DNA from: Lates calcarifer
Lineage: Eukaryota > Chordata > Actinopteri > Centropomidae
DNA: 64,000 nucleotides
Direction of reading: 5' to 3'
NCBI RefSeq assembly: GCF_001640805.2
Contig: NC_066844.1
Location: 14,012,543-14,076,542, forward strand
In this document: positions 1 to 14,000 of the stretch, one piece after another
Numbering within the stretch: position 1 is the first letter of the stretch
Layout: every line of letters begins with the position of its first letter
Program-made: the position numbers and the translations under genes
The notes under the pieces: generated by a model
Told to the model about the DNA's origin: nothing
Databases searched by the model: none
What the model saw: only the letters and a program-made list of their open reading frames with translations

Positions 1-1918
1 CAATTTCCACTGTCTATCAGTAAACACAAGAGAGCTTTCAAGTGGGTCGACGATATGTTAGTCTACAGCAATATGCTTCTTGTGCATGTGCCCTGTAGGT
101 TCATAGTAATACATTGACAGAAGACCACAAATTTGTGCAGAAAACAGTTGTGAATCCAAACTGAAATGGTTTTTCCGTCCATCTAACTCAAATCTTTGCT
201 CAGCTGAGACTGACATTCACAAATTGAATAGATCGTTCGTAAATGACATTTATTCATTCCAGCGAGCTGCTCCGTGTCTCTCATCACAGAGATGACTCAT
301 CGTTCATCTCTAATGCCTCAGAGCAGAGTGAAAAAATGAGATCTTATTCACAGCCATGGCCTTCTACTCCTTTTAAGCCCTTGGACCTCAGCTCTGCTAC
401 TGAGCATACCGGCTCTCTCCTCAGCATAACCTAGGCCGTGTTGTTGCCAGGCGACCAGAGAGCCAAGCTCTGTCTAGAATGGGATGTGTTGTTGATTCAG
501 TGGCTCGCCCAGCCAGAGATGGCTCTGATGGGTGCTGTTATCTCACCACTGCTTGCCTAGCTGGCTGTGGCAGCCAACAGCAGCAGTAGCAGTCAAAGAA
601 TCTCTGTGGATTAAAGATGCATCAAATGTTATATTGTTATCTCCGTGCAGTGGCTGGATGGATAGAAAATACACCTGTGGCTCATTCCATACATCAAAGA
701 TATCCCCTGGACTTTTTATTAAAGCCACTAACATTGAAATGTTCTATGTGATAATAGCATCTCTCTGGTTATTCTGATGGCTTTGCTTTACATAGAAATA
801 AGTAATCCATGTAAAAATTGGTTCCTTTCACCTTCAGCTTTATTAGGTTCAGTCCGGGGGGTGACAGCTTGCATTGCTGTCCACAACAGTTGTATATTGT
901 TTATTTATTCTTTTTTTTATGCAGGCCACTGGAGGGCATCAAAGTGAGCAATGTTCAAATTTTACACATAGTGGGCTTTATCAGTGAGCTACTTTACTTT
1001 CCTTGATTAATTTGCCTTTATGCACTAAAAAATCTAGCCAGGTAATCAGACCGAATTACCATTGTTTCACTTTATTGTTTCAGTCTGATGAGTTTGTGTT
1101 GTCCATTTTCTTGTCAGAAGTTTTGTCCTTTGTTGGATTCGTTAGAGACGTATCAGTCAATTTCAGCTGACGTGGTAGCTGCGGTAGCAGTTGCTAACTT
1201 GATTATTTTCATATTGATCAGAAATATGTAGATTTTTTCTGTATGTGGACATACAACAAGTGTATACAGCTGCATCTACCTCATCCACCCTTTTTCAGTC
1301 ACTATTTTTCCTACATGTAGCTAGCTAGCTATGTTCACAAATGATGTACCGTGTTGTTAATTCCACCTACTATTCATTGATTGTTTCTCCATCCGGTGGA
1401 AATACGTCCAGCGAGCACAAAAGCAGACATATTTGAATCACTGTACAAATCTGAAGTGTGGGGGTGATACATATGTGTGGAACCAGGCGAGAGAAATCTG
1501 GTTTGTATCTACACATACCTATTGCATCTATAAGTAATCCCAAATATTAATATTCAATATCCTTCTCTCTTTGTTAGCTTAGCTAACTCAGCATGTTCCT
1601 ATAATTGAAATCCAGTCCTTATTTTTTTATATTTATTTATTACATCAGTAGGCATACCTAACAATTACTCTACCTTATTTTGTGTGGCAACACACACTAA
1701 ACACACACTAAATATGAGTCTAGCAGTGGCTTAGGTTCTGGACCAAGGCATCTATCAAAGTACATAAAAGGTCAAACTCTAAAATTATGTATTTGATATA
1801 TCAAAAATGATATTGACATTCGTGACCCATGTTCCATCTTGGAACCTTTTTTGTAATTTGAATAAATCAGCATTAATGTAGATGATAATCTTTTCACATC
1901 TTTGACCATAGTTGTCAG
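1..1918. other. itpr1 intron (upstream part), no exon seen
   Basis: No stretch here continues the receptor protein in any frame. The open frames present are short and lack splice context. A CTCF-like but imperfect motif lies at 926-938 and an AGCT palindromic repeat at about 1318-1330. The preceding coding exon is therefore outside the window. Confidence 0.6.
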
Positions 1919-2096
1919 CTCCGGAATTGGAGGTCGAGGGGAGCTGAGTCTGGCAGAGGTCCAGTGCCACCTGGACAAAGAAGGGGCCTCTGATCTGGTC
2001 ATTGATCTCATCATGAACGCTACCAGCGACCGAATCTTCCAAGAGAGCATACTGTTAGCCATTGCACTGCTGGAGGGTGGAAACACAGTCATCCAG
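1919..2096 (+). CDS. itpr1: itpr1 exon (regulatory domain; first exon in window)
   Basis: The frame includes [20 protein letters not shown] and ends ...GGNTVIQ before the donor CAG|GTAAGT. The acceptor is taken as TCAG at 1915-1918 (phase 2 in). A TAG at 1909-1911 is an alternative acceptor that would add seven bases and shift the incoming phase. The exit phase is 0. This is part of the cytosolic modulatory armadillo-like region. Confidence 0.88.
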
Positions 2097-5000
2097 GTAA
2101 GTGGAGGTTACTGGGTTCAAGAGGACACAGTGCAAACAGTTCAGTGGAGGGTAGGTGTGAAGTGTTAATGAGGTTCAACTCTCACGCCTTGCATGCAAAT
2201 AAATGGAACTTCTAAAGGCATTCCCTTCAGAGAGGCATGAGCAGAATCTCAACAAGGAGATGTTATCTCAGGAGTTCAAAGCTGCAGCGTCAAAAATTTA
2301 AGTTATTGCCTTGCAGCTCCACTGCTGTCAAACAAAATGAAGTGGCCAAGAATGGGGAAAGGAAAAGATACTTTTAAAAGTTTTAAAAGCAAGACCTCTC
2401 TGTTGGGTGCAGAAAGCATCTCTGACATGTTAAAACTTATTAATGTTTTGAGTTGGGGAAAAATGGGAAAGTGAGTTTGGGCCATGAATAGACAGGACAA
2501 AAGGAAGTCAGAAAGGAAGAGGAACAGTAGTCTGCTGGGAGAGGTCCAAGCTGTGCTGCCAAACACGTCATCGCCTCCCCACAGCCAGCCAGGGGTTGCT
2601 ACGGTAACGCTAACTCTTTACGAACCTCACAGCGAGCAGGTTGAGAGGGGAGAGAGCTGCTGTGTTTGCAACTGCATTATTTCAGCTTTGCAAGGTGCTT
2701 TGTGTGTTTGTGTGTGTGTGTATTTATCTGCATGCATGTACTAGAATCTGTGTATGCATGTCTTTGTGACCCAGTGTGTGAGTGTGTGCTGCTTGTTGAC
2801 TGTCTGTGAGTGTATTCTGGTTTTGTGGTTTGTGTATGCGTGCTCTTGTATGTTGTCTTGCATAAACAGGCCCGTTGCATAATAGGCTCCTATTTGCATA
2901 GTGTCGTTACCTGACAAGGCCTGACTTCCCAGCGTGTACACAAAGGCACTCACATGACTCATGTTACATAAGCTGCTGCCTGCCTCCCCGTCTGCGTGAA
3001 TCGACGCCCTGAGCCCTGGGCCTCCTAACGTTCCAACTGGACTCTTAAATGGGTCATGCCTTGCTGGTGGAAAGAGGGCAATAAAAGGGACAACCCCTTG
3101 GAGGCCTCAGGACAGATCCTATAGATTTCAGTAGCTCTCAGGTGTTACCTGAGGAAGCTCTGCTCCCCACAGCCTCCCTCAGGACACATCCATTCATGTG
3201 ACTTATTGACTTAGCTGTCATTTCATGTGCTGATTGACCTTCAGGTCAGGGCATGATGAAGCTCAGTGTCCACTGCTGAGAGTAGCCTTTGGCTTGCATT
3301 TTGCACTGGGTGTGGCTCTTTTACTGTTTGTTTTGAGCTCCTTGGGGCATTGTAAATATTTGCAGTTCTGAATGTAAATGTTATATACATTTGAATATCA
3401 GAGAGGGCTTAGGCTGCGAGTTAGTCACAGTTATTGTTCTATCTAGGCAATTCGCACCAAAGTTATTTGCGTGAATTACATAGAGACTACAGCAAATGTC
3501 TGAATTTCTGCCTCCGACTCCTTCTGTGACAAGTCGATTTTCCTTTGTTCGCAGAAAAGAACCTAAAAGTGAACTTGATAAGCAGAGGAGTTAATAGCAT
3601 AAACAAGAACACGGCACAATTATGAAGACGCTTCTTGTTTCAGAATTAAAGTTAGGTGTTTTTCACCTCCTTTGGCATGATACAGGGACAAGTGAGCCTT
3701 GTTGAAGTCTCATGTATGGTCAAGAGAGAATTTACAACATATCAGCAGATGCATCACATTTCCCTGTCTTACATAACGATGGGTTGCCTGCCCCCTTTTT
3801 AGGACAGAAGGGTGCTTGTTGTCTAAATGAAAAGCAGGACAAAAACATGCCCACAGATTTCTCCAAGCAGTCTGTTTGTTTGTTTTTGAGGTAATCCAGG
3901 GTCGTAGCCTAGCCAACAAAATTTCTGGGAAAAAGCAAGTAGGCTATAAGAGGGGGAGATGGAGAGCTGTTGGTTTTGCTTCAGAATTAATGCATCCAGG
4001 GCCCACAGCTAGACTTGATATGGCAGCGCTGGGGGACAAGGGGAATGTGTTAGTGAATACAAAAAGATATGGGTCAGGACACAGCCTTTTCCTAGCTTAC
4101 GCCTCGTATGATTTATAACAATAACACGATCAACAGCCCCCCCAACCAATTGCTTCCCTCCTTAGAGATGTTTACGTTTGGACTAAAATAATTAGAGACT
4201 TTGTCATGATGCCACATGCTGGAACATCAAATGAAGAATATTAAAGACTCATGAGCTGAGTTGAAGGATTCAGGCATTTCTTATTTATGCTTTTATTGAA
4301 TCCTATTAATTGCATTTTTGGAGCTGTCTGGCCACATCCTTTACAGCCACAAACATGTTGCTCAAAGACTTTCATCTGGTTGCTATAGCAGACTGCAGCT
4401 TAGGTTTCTCTCACACATTTACTTGTCACAAACTTGTTTGTCCATTTACCTATAAACATCCTCAGTCATTAAGTGTCCAAAGCACTTGAGTCACAGTAAT
4501 ATCTGGACTGAATACAGATAGAATGTTAGTGCAGGTCAAAAAGTAAGCAGTCTCAAAAAGTGGAAATTTCAATCACCGTGCTAATCACTGAGTCATGAGA
4601 ACCTGTCTAGCCCTGCAGATATATGATAACTTTGAGCAGTAAAAATCAGATAGCACCTCATCAATACACAATCTCTGAACAAGAAATGTGTTTGATGTAA
4701 TGTCAGTACTTGCTTTAAATGTAAAGGCCTTTTTGGAATTGCTTATCTAGGTATCTTCCAAACACTGAAAGTAATTCTTTTGTGGTTTGCTGAACACGTC
4801 ATAATTCAAATGTGAGCATGTCTGAAAGGGTGCAACTACCACCAATAAAAACCAACCCCTCACAGCCGCAATGTGCTTATATGTGCTACACTTCACAGTA
4901 GAAATTCTCACCAGGTTAGGTAAAGTGAGAATTCTATGTCCTCACTTAAAATTCATTAACTAAAAACAACAGCCTAAATAAAGCTTGTCGTATGGTGAGA

Positions 5001-8000
5001 GTGTTTTGACAGAAGATAATACATTGGCTTTTGACTGATTCTGGCTTTGAAAAAGAAGATTCTGGCAATGAATTACATTTATAAAGGGCACCCACATATG
5101 TCAAACATTAATCATTGGCCTACATAACTTGCCATAAATAATCTGAACCTGCGTCCATCATCATGGGCTACATAACATGTTGTGTGACACGTATGCTCAC
5201 ATCCCCTAGGCTCTTGCTCAGTGACAAACACTGATACTGTGATACTGCTAGTGTAACCTAAGCAGACACGTAGCACACTAACTGTATCATGGCATAAAAC
5301 TACACTCCTGAATGCTCATCTGTTCAACCCATTAGCACATACACACACGCTCACTCCAGGATATACTTAGAGGCTAAAAAGCTTATTCCAAAAACAGCCT
5401 TTAGAGAGAGTGTGTGTGTGTTATGCAAGAGAAGAAGTGTAGATCTCTGTTCCTCCCAGCCCACCATCCATCTATTCAACACTGCCTTCATGACCTCAGA
5501 CCCTCAACTGTCACAGGAGCAAACAGGTGCCACCACTCTTACTCAGTAGGCTTGTTGTGGCACGCCGCTATCCTCAGCCCTCTGAACATGATTTACACCC
5601 CCCCCCCCACTCCCAACCCTCCCACCCTCCCACCCCTTGGTTCAAGTTCACTGTACAGCTACCTCTTGGAAAGCTTTAAAAAGACTCTGCAAAGTGAGTA
5701 TCCAGGCATCAGTGTCATCAACATGCCAGTTCTCTTCTGACCACAGAGTGAGCGGAGGATTCTCTTTCTAAATCCCAGTTTATAGTTTATGGTAGTTTCA
5801 TTATTGCTGTGTCCTCTGCGGCTTTTGAATCAGACCATCCACATTTTTGCTGTTGTTGTTGTTGTTGTTGTTGTTGAAGTCACTGGATTCATTTTAGACT
5901 TTGCTTGGCTGGCTGCCTGTATAGGATCTTGAGAACACGCACTCAGGCATATTTCACTTTCATTTCGACGTCCTATCTGGCAGTCTTGTCGTAGCTTCAA
6001 AGTGCAGATCTCCTTGGTTACCAGCCGGGCGGTGGCAGAGTAGCCACCGAAGCTCTCCAATAAGCACAGAGATGGCTTTGTCACTCACCAAGGTGTCAGG
6101 CTGGAAAGGCGGGAGATGGATAAAAAGGAAGAGAGCTGGTGGTATAAACAGGCCTTACATAACTGGCCCGTGTTGATGCCAGGAGCCGGGGTGGCAGCTG
6201 ACGGGGAAGGGAGAGAAAAGTAGAAGCACAGAATAATCAGAAAGGAGGCCCCCGCTGTGCTACCATGTTGAATCTGTAGAGGAAAAAAATGAATTATGAG
6301 TCCACCCTAAACCTGCTGTGCTGAACATGACTGACAACAGCAGGACCAGCAGAGCTCCCAGGAGGCTTAATGGTTCTGTAGTGGGACACATAGACAGATA
6401 AGCCGCTCCGGGGGGAAGAGCTGAGGCTGATTGGCTGACTAACCGTTTTCTTTATAGAATGACTCAGCAGTCAGTGGGGAGAAGTCGAGGATAAATTTGG
6501 TATACTTGTTCAAAGTGGTTATCAAAGTTGTTATCTCAACCTGTTTCCTTACGTAATATAGTCTTTGAATTCAGACTTGTGACATAACATGATATCTTGT
6601 GAGCTCTGCGAGGGAAGTGGAATCAAATTTTAATCAAACATAAAAGCAACAGTGGAACATGAAACATAGCACGGAACATGTGGCTGCTGACCAAGTATTT
6701 ATTAATTCATTCAATTCAAAACATCTAAACATTTTTTTCTGTAAAAGCACTTTTATCATTAAACAAAACAAGCAGGCATGCAATAAATCTGCCTAAATGA
6801 GATACAGACTGAAGGGGGTAAAACTGATCTGAACCTTCAGCACATATGACAGACAAATGTTTACAAAATTATTCCCTTCGCATCAGTGAAGAAATTGACT
6901 TTTTATGGCCGCAGTCATGAGGTCTGTTTAATATGGTAATCTTGTAAAGTCGCTATCCTGGAGCTGTTGTCCCTGTCTGGGGAAGTCGGCCTGCTTGCAT
7001 AAGTCTGACTCTTAATCAGATCACTATCAATGAATGACCCTGTCTTGTCAACAACATGATGTTAACAGCTTGAAAAACAAGCGAGAACACACAGTTGCAT
7101 AAAAGAGAGGAGGAAAACAACTCTGATTTGTTAACGCATTAAGTGCTCTGCGTCCCTCAGGGCTTGAGTCAGGTGATTTTGCAGAGATTTTCACTCTGGA
7201 GGTTTCTCAGTGTCATATTTTCTACACAGATAAAGTCACTTCTCAGCTGTCCATTGCGCTCACATGTTTCGCAGTTTCACTGTTGGCATGTCTTCCTCCT
7301 CTCTCAGAAACGTAACTACGTTGAGCTAAACCTGGAAAGAATCTTATGTAACACACTCTCCAAACTGAATCTATGTATGTGGTAACTCCTGCCTGCAAAA
7401 TGAACCACCCCACCACCACTACCACCTCTCCTCCCAATTTCGGACCCTCCCGCTTGCCGCTCACACCACACACTCAGTTCGTGCCATTCTGGCACTGAAA
7501 AGTAGGGCAGGGTTTTCCTCTCTCCCTCTCCCTTTCCCTCTTTCCACTGCTCACCCTCCATAGGCTGATGTAACAGTGTTAGAGCCAAGGCGCTGTGTGC
7601 CCTCACTGTAACCACTCAGCTGATTACAGGTCTTATGTAAGGAGGGATTGTCGAGATGAAAATGGGACAGAACATATGAGCCTGTTGCAGAAAAACAACA
7701 GCTCCATGCACACAAGCCTTTCAAACAAGATTGCCCTTTGTGTAATTCCTATAAGCAGAGCATTTCCTTCCTTACCTTTACTTTACTTTACATACCTCTT
7801 ACTCATACTGGAGCAAACCTTCATTGTTGCAAAACTGAAAAGCTAAAAAAAAAAAAAAAAGCTAATGTGTGGTTTGTTGCAGTTATAAATATATTATATT
7901 TGAATATGGTTTTTGTTGCAGCACAAGTGAGCCCAATTCTTTGAACATGTCTCTACAGCTGTGTGTGTTTACCTGCAGGTGTAAGTGTGTTTTGTTGGCA

Positions 8001-11000
8001 TGCCTTTGTATTCATGCACACTTATACAGTAAATGCATGTGCAGCAGGGTGTGGGACTGGTTGTGTAGCTGCATCTTTTTGTCTGCACGCATTGGAATTT
8101 GGCTGCACGTGAATTCCAAATCCTGTCTTTGTTTTTTGCTGTTGCTTGTTTGTCTGTAAGAGCTAACACCCAACGTAGTCCTCAGGGTGCCAGAACCGTG
8201 TTGTGCCCAGAGGGCAGAGAGCAGATGGTGTAAAATCAGGTGAGCACGATGAGGCCTTACAGCATGATTTCCTGCCACTGTGAGAGCAGGCTTATATAAC
8301 TGTGTTTAACTGAACCTCTGGCTCATAGCACTATGTAGAAACTGTAAGAGGGGCAACAAGATAATGATAAGAAGTGAACCTTGAACACCTGGTTCTTTGA
8401 TAAAGGTGAATTTTGAAAAGAAACATTACTGGTAGCATGCTGGTGTACATGCTGGTGTTGCGCTGAAAGTTAACCACCTATGTCAACCACAGAAATTGGT
8501 ATAAGGGCTGTGCGATTGAATAATAATAATTATTATTGTGAAATAATTTTACATTGCAATATAAAATGATGATATTACTTTGCTAATTTTCAACAAGCTT
8601 TCACTCAGGAGCAAAAATCAGCGTTTAAACTTGAAATAAATAATGATTAAATAATGATTTGGTCCCATGATAATTGTTTACTGATGTAAAGATATTGTGA
8701 TAACATTTTTGGCTATAACGCTGAGCTCTAAGTGTTTGTGTAAACTTCTCCATCTGGAACAGCCAACAAGTAATCAGTCTTGAAAACGGAGACAAGTGTA
8801 AGACTTGAATATAGCTGAAAGTTAACTACTTTACGCATTACATGCATTGCCATTTTGCTCCTTATTTTTCTTCAGCGGTCGTTCTACCACCGTTTAACGG
8901 GGGACAACAAGTCTGAGAAATTCTTCAAGGTCTTTTACGAGCGCATGAAGCTGGCCCAGCAGGAGATCAAAGCCACTGTAACAGTCAATACTAGTGACCT
9001 GGGCAGCAAGAAGAAGGACGAGGAGCCACCAGACAAAGACACGCCTGCACGCAAGAAAGGTTAGGGGTCAGGAGTTGAGGTCACCAACATAACATAAGTA
9101 ATTGTTAGATCATATTCTTAAGGGAATCACCCCTGACACCATTAAACTAGAAAAATAAACCTCTGTTACTTTCTGTTTGCTAAATACCCTTTGTATTGAA
9201 ACAGGAATTGCCACATCATATACTTAGTTAATTTATTTTTGTACATTTTCTTTAGGCATTGATAAAATGTGATATTTTTTTTTCCAAAAAAAATCTATGC
9301 ATGTGAGTGATTGGTCAGTTAGATGAACAGTCTTAATAACACTGTGTCTTATCTCCAGTGGTTTGTGTTTGACTCACTCCTCTGTACCTGTGGTTAGTGA
9401 AAGACCTGCCAGTGGTGGCAGTGGTGACCGAGGAGGTGAAGGAGCAGCTGGTGGAGGCCTCAGCCGTCACCAAGAAGGCCTTTACGACCTACCGGCGCGA
9501 GGCCGAGGCCGAAGAACACCAAGCAGCCGCCGACGGTTCTCCTGTCCCGACTGCTGATAAGGGCCAGGAGGAAGGCGAGATGAGTGTTGTCATCACCATC
9601 ATGCAACCCATCTTGCGTCTCATGCAGCTGCTCTGTGAGAACCACAACAGAGATCTACAGGTCAGCCATTATGCCAATTTGTTGTCACTGCGGGGCTTTT
9701 GTTTTGCACCCCCCCCCCCCCCCCCCCCCCTTTCCCTAATGCCCTGTGACATTACCTAACATTTCCTGACCTGTGTTCTGAATTTCAATCACCACACTCA
9801 GTTTATACAGAAATGAAACCATGTTGAAAATAGGCACCATTTGCAGAACTTCCTGATGCAGCTGTTTCCATATCTGGTGTGTCTTGGTCTGGTTTCACTA
9901 TGAGGAGTGTGTTGGTGTTTAGTAATGGCTAGCTCCGGCAGCCCAGACAGAAGACTTCCTTCTTGCACTGATTCTGTTTACACCCCAAACCGGGGCAGGT
10001 TATCATTAAATGATAGTTGGCTCGGTGCTGAATCATTCCGTCTCGCCCATCCTGACCCAGCGTGGGTGCAAGATATTGATTTGCTGCTAGCCATGTAGCA
10101 CAAATGATCAATTCATTGAGATGTTTCTGTTCCTTCCGGAGACATCACTGCAGTAATTGTCTGGCTGCTGTATTGGCTCGCATAAAAAGAAGACAAAAGT
10201 AGAACAAGCCACAGCCAATGTGTTTAACTCTCAGTTCAGAGAAATGTGTTTTAGATTCCCTAAGTAGAAGCTTAAAGGAGTGTGTCTGGTACCAAGTGTT
10301 TCTACACACTCTGAGACCATGACTAATCAGCCTCAATCTTTTTGCCCCCCTTTTTGTAGTTCTAAGAAGCCATTTTGACAAAGATATATCACCTTTCCTG
10401 AGTGCATGGTAATAACATGAATCTTGAAAATGAAAGATTTCCCTTGTGAGTTTTTGTTTTATCTCTGTGCATCCCCAGAACTTTCTGCGCAATCAGAATA
10501 ACAAGAACAACTATAATCTGGTGTGCGAGACCCTCCAGTTCCTGGACTGTATTTGTGGAAGTACAACAGGAGGACTGGGCCTGCTGGGACTTTACATCAA
10601 TGAGAAGAATGTAGGACTCATCAACCAGACTGTGGAGAGCCTGACTGAGTACTGCCAGGGTCCCTGTCATGAAAACCAGGTGATACACATATCTACTTAC
10701 TTAGAACAGAATTAAAATGCACTCTTATGAGTATATTTATTCTGTTTCGTCACAAATTTTACCATTTCTCATCCGGATAGTTGAATGTGGGTTTATTCTA
10801 ACACTTTCTCAAATTAGCCTCACTTAACGTCAGAGTGACCTTTTCATTTTAGTAATCATACTGGTGGTTTTGTTTGGGTGGTACCATAATTAGTCCTGGG
10901 CATTTCTCCTTTCATGCAGCACTCAGCTGCTGCACTGAAGCTACACAGTCATTTGTCTTTCTTCAACAGTGTAACACCAGCCCACGGCAGGCGGTGTGCC

Positions 11001-14000
11001 TGTGTTTGTTCTTTGGCATGGATTAGCATTGCTCTGTCTTCTCACATGATGGTTGCATCCTCTGTTCCTACTGCTTCGGGGTCATTCTATGGCAAGTGTG
11101 AAACTGGCATGACTAAATAAGCAACTGGCTAAATGCAGTTGCTGCTTGAACTGATTTCGATTCCTTCGAGCAGCGCTAGAAGGGGGACTGCCAGACTAAA
11201 CAAAGCTCTTTGTACGTATCTACTGGGAAGGAAAGGAGAGGGGCAAGAGCTGGAATTATTTTTGTTCATGTTTTGTTTGTGTGGTAGGATATATCTTGGT
11301 TAAAAGGTATCAGCATACTTGCTTTAAACCATCTGGTTGCCACAGGCCATTGTTTACTTTTGGAGTGTGTCTCATGTTTGGCAAAATAAACCATAATTTG
11401 TGTGTGTGAGTACAGAGCAAATACTCATAATACTTGACAAATAATTCTGAAATGTGACCCACCTCATCAGGACATGACCGTGTCACTTTGGTAAATTAAT
11501 GGAGATTTGTTCTGTATTGTGCATCACAGAGGGAAAAAGGACAGTTTTTGAAATATTTAATTGTTTGCCAGATAGCTTTCAAATCTGCCATGCTCTCTTG
11601 GACAGAGGTTTTAAGTCAGCTTGATCCATTTCAGCAACCAAAACAACACCATTTTATCACCCCTGTCTTCTTAAAACTAAACTAAACAGCATATATTTTT
11701 ACTTTTGTACTTTACTTTTGTTTTTGCAGTGTGTTCTTTGAATGAAGATTCAGTCTTATTAAGGTGTGACATGCAGCATTTTGATTACAAATATGTGGCA
11801 GAACAGCTCTCTGTTGATAGCATCTGTATTATGAATTATGAATTAATGAATTAATTAATTGTCAGCAATTTTGCATTAGTATAAACAGCAATTTTGCATT
11901 AGTATAAACTGTGGGTAAATAATTAGAATGGGAGAATTTGACTTCTAGAATAATTGTTTACTGATTGTATTTATCTACTGCGTTTGCAGATAGTGTTGAC
12001 AAAACTCGAGTCACATCAGAGAACAGAATTATTCACTGGTTAAAACTGGTAACCCTCCTAGTCTGTGTTATACTTAATTTCCTTTATTCATTTCATTTGC
12101 TCCTCAGAACTGCATCGCCACCCATGAATGCAACGGCATTGACATCATCATTGCTCTCATCCTCAATGACATCAACCCCCTTGGCAAGAAGAGAATGGAT
12201 CTGGTGCTGGAACTCAAAGTGAGTGGTTATTGGTTTAATCACTGAAGAGGGAAAAAAACACTTCAAAATACATCTAGCGTTACATAACAGGTTTGGCTGT
12301 CTTTCCTGTTCGGACTGATGGTGTATTTTTCTTATTCCTGTAGAAGACTGTTGACAGTTGTAGACATCACACTGACATATTTTTTTTAAAGAATCACTAG
12401 AGATTAAAATTAGTGTTTTAAAACATAAAGATCAGACTTGATATTCAAATCCATACGCGGAGAAATTAGTCATTGAATTGCAAAGTTACTGTAGTCACAG
12501 TGTAATGATTGTGATTGCAGTCACACCACAGTGTTATGAGCTATTTGGCTAGCTGAACTTAAGACACATATTTCTCTAGAGATTATCAAGTCAGTACAGG
12601 AAGTCACCGACTGAAGACAATCTTGTGACAATGGTGGCTAAAAATAAGCATGCAAAAATGTCGTTTTGCAAAAGTAAGAATAGTCATAGTTGGATTTCCT
12701 CTTTAATGGTCCTTGATTTACTGCCTGTGTTCAGTATGGAATGCTGAACATCAGGTAGAGAAATCTGTTTGTGCCGTTATCTCTACCCTCTCATCTTTTT
12801 TTGTAGAATAATGCCTCCAAGCTGCTTCTTGCAATTATGGAGAGTCGCCATGACAGCGAGAACGCTGAGAGGATACTGTACAACATGAGGCCTAAAGAGC
12901 TGGTGCGTATGACACGATTCAGATCGTCGCAAGAGTATGAAGCAGATGTTATCTGACAGTCTATGTTCTTGCAGGTGGAAGTGATAAAAAAGGCCTATAT
13001 GCAGGGAGAGATAGAGGTGGAGGAGCCACAGGAGGGTGAGGATGGAGAGGAGGAGCACTCTGCGTCTCCACGCAACGTTGGTCATAATATCTACATCTTG
13101 GCACATCAAGTAAGCCATCAACTATCCATAATAGGGACGGTCACACTCATGAGTAAATGGCTGTAGCACATGCATACATAATATAGCACGTGAACAATGG
13201 ATATTAAATGGATTTACCGTTACTGTATGTCATTTCCTGTGGCTGCTATAGACATGTGATATGTGCCATTCTAAACTCATCTCCTCTTTTTCAGCCCTCA
13301 GGCTCTGCGCAGCTCAATAGCAGAGTGTCTGCTCAAACTATGATTTAGGTTAACAACAACAATTATAGCTATGCAACACCCACTGTCAGTCCACACCCTG
13401 CAGCCTTGTGGTTGAATGGATGGAACATCATGCATTCAAAAGAAGAATGAATAGCATGTACTGTACCCAGCTGTTAAATACCAGTAATGTTTCCTCACTA
13501 GCGCAGCATGTTAAATTCACTCATGTACAGTTTTAGGATGAACCTGTCTTATGATGATAGAAATAATCTTTGTGATGACTGTGTGTCATTGATCTGTTTA
13601 TCATTGATTCCATGGTGTTTGTCATTTCAGTTAGCCCGTCACAACAAGGAGCTACAGGCTATGTTGAAGCCAGGGGGCACGTATGGAGAGGGTGACGAGG
13701 CTCTTGAGTTCTATGCCAAGCACACAGCTCAGATTGAGGTCAGTTGTTAGGCTGTGCCATTTTGAATCTGCTACTGTCATTTTCTTATTTTTAATCTTTG
13801 ATTTTAAGGTTTTACTGTGAAATATAGTCACAATCGTGCTGTTGTAGGCCCACTACCTGACATCTATTTTAAGATGTCTGCTTTAGCGTGACACTATTTT
13901 GGCTTGTTTTGGCATTAAAATTGACTTGAGGCTTGTCATAATATTTTTCTTGGCTTGCCTTAACATGTAGCTTTACAAAAGGATCAGCACCTTTGGCATG

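Noticed and set aside
926..938. CCACTGGAGGGCA as a CTCF site
   Set aside because: A mismatch at a usually fixed A position makes it weaker than the other candidates.
9363..9557. Gly/Arg-rich frame overlapping an itpr1 exon
   Set aside because: Out-of-frame shadow of the exon 9398-9660.
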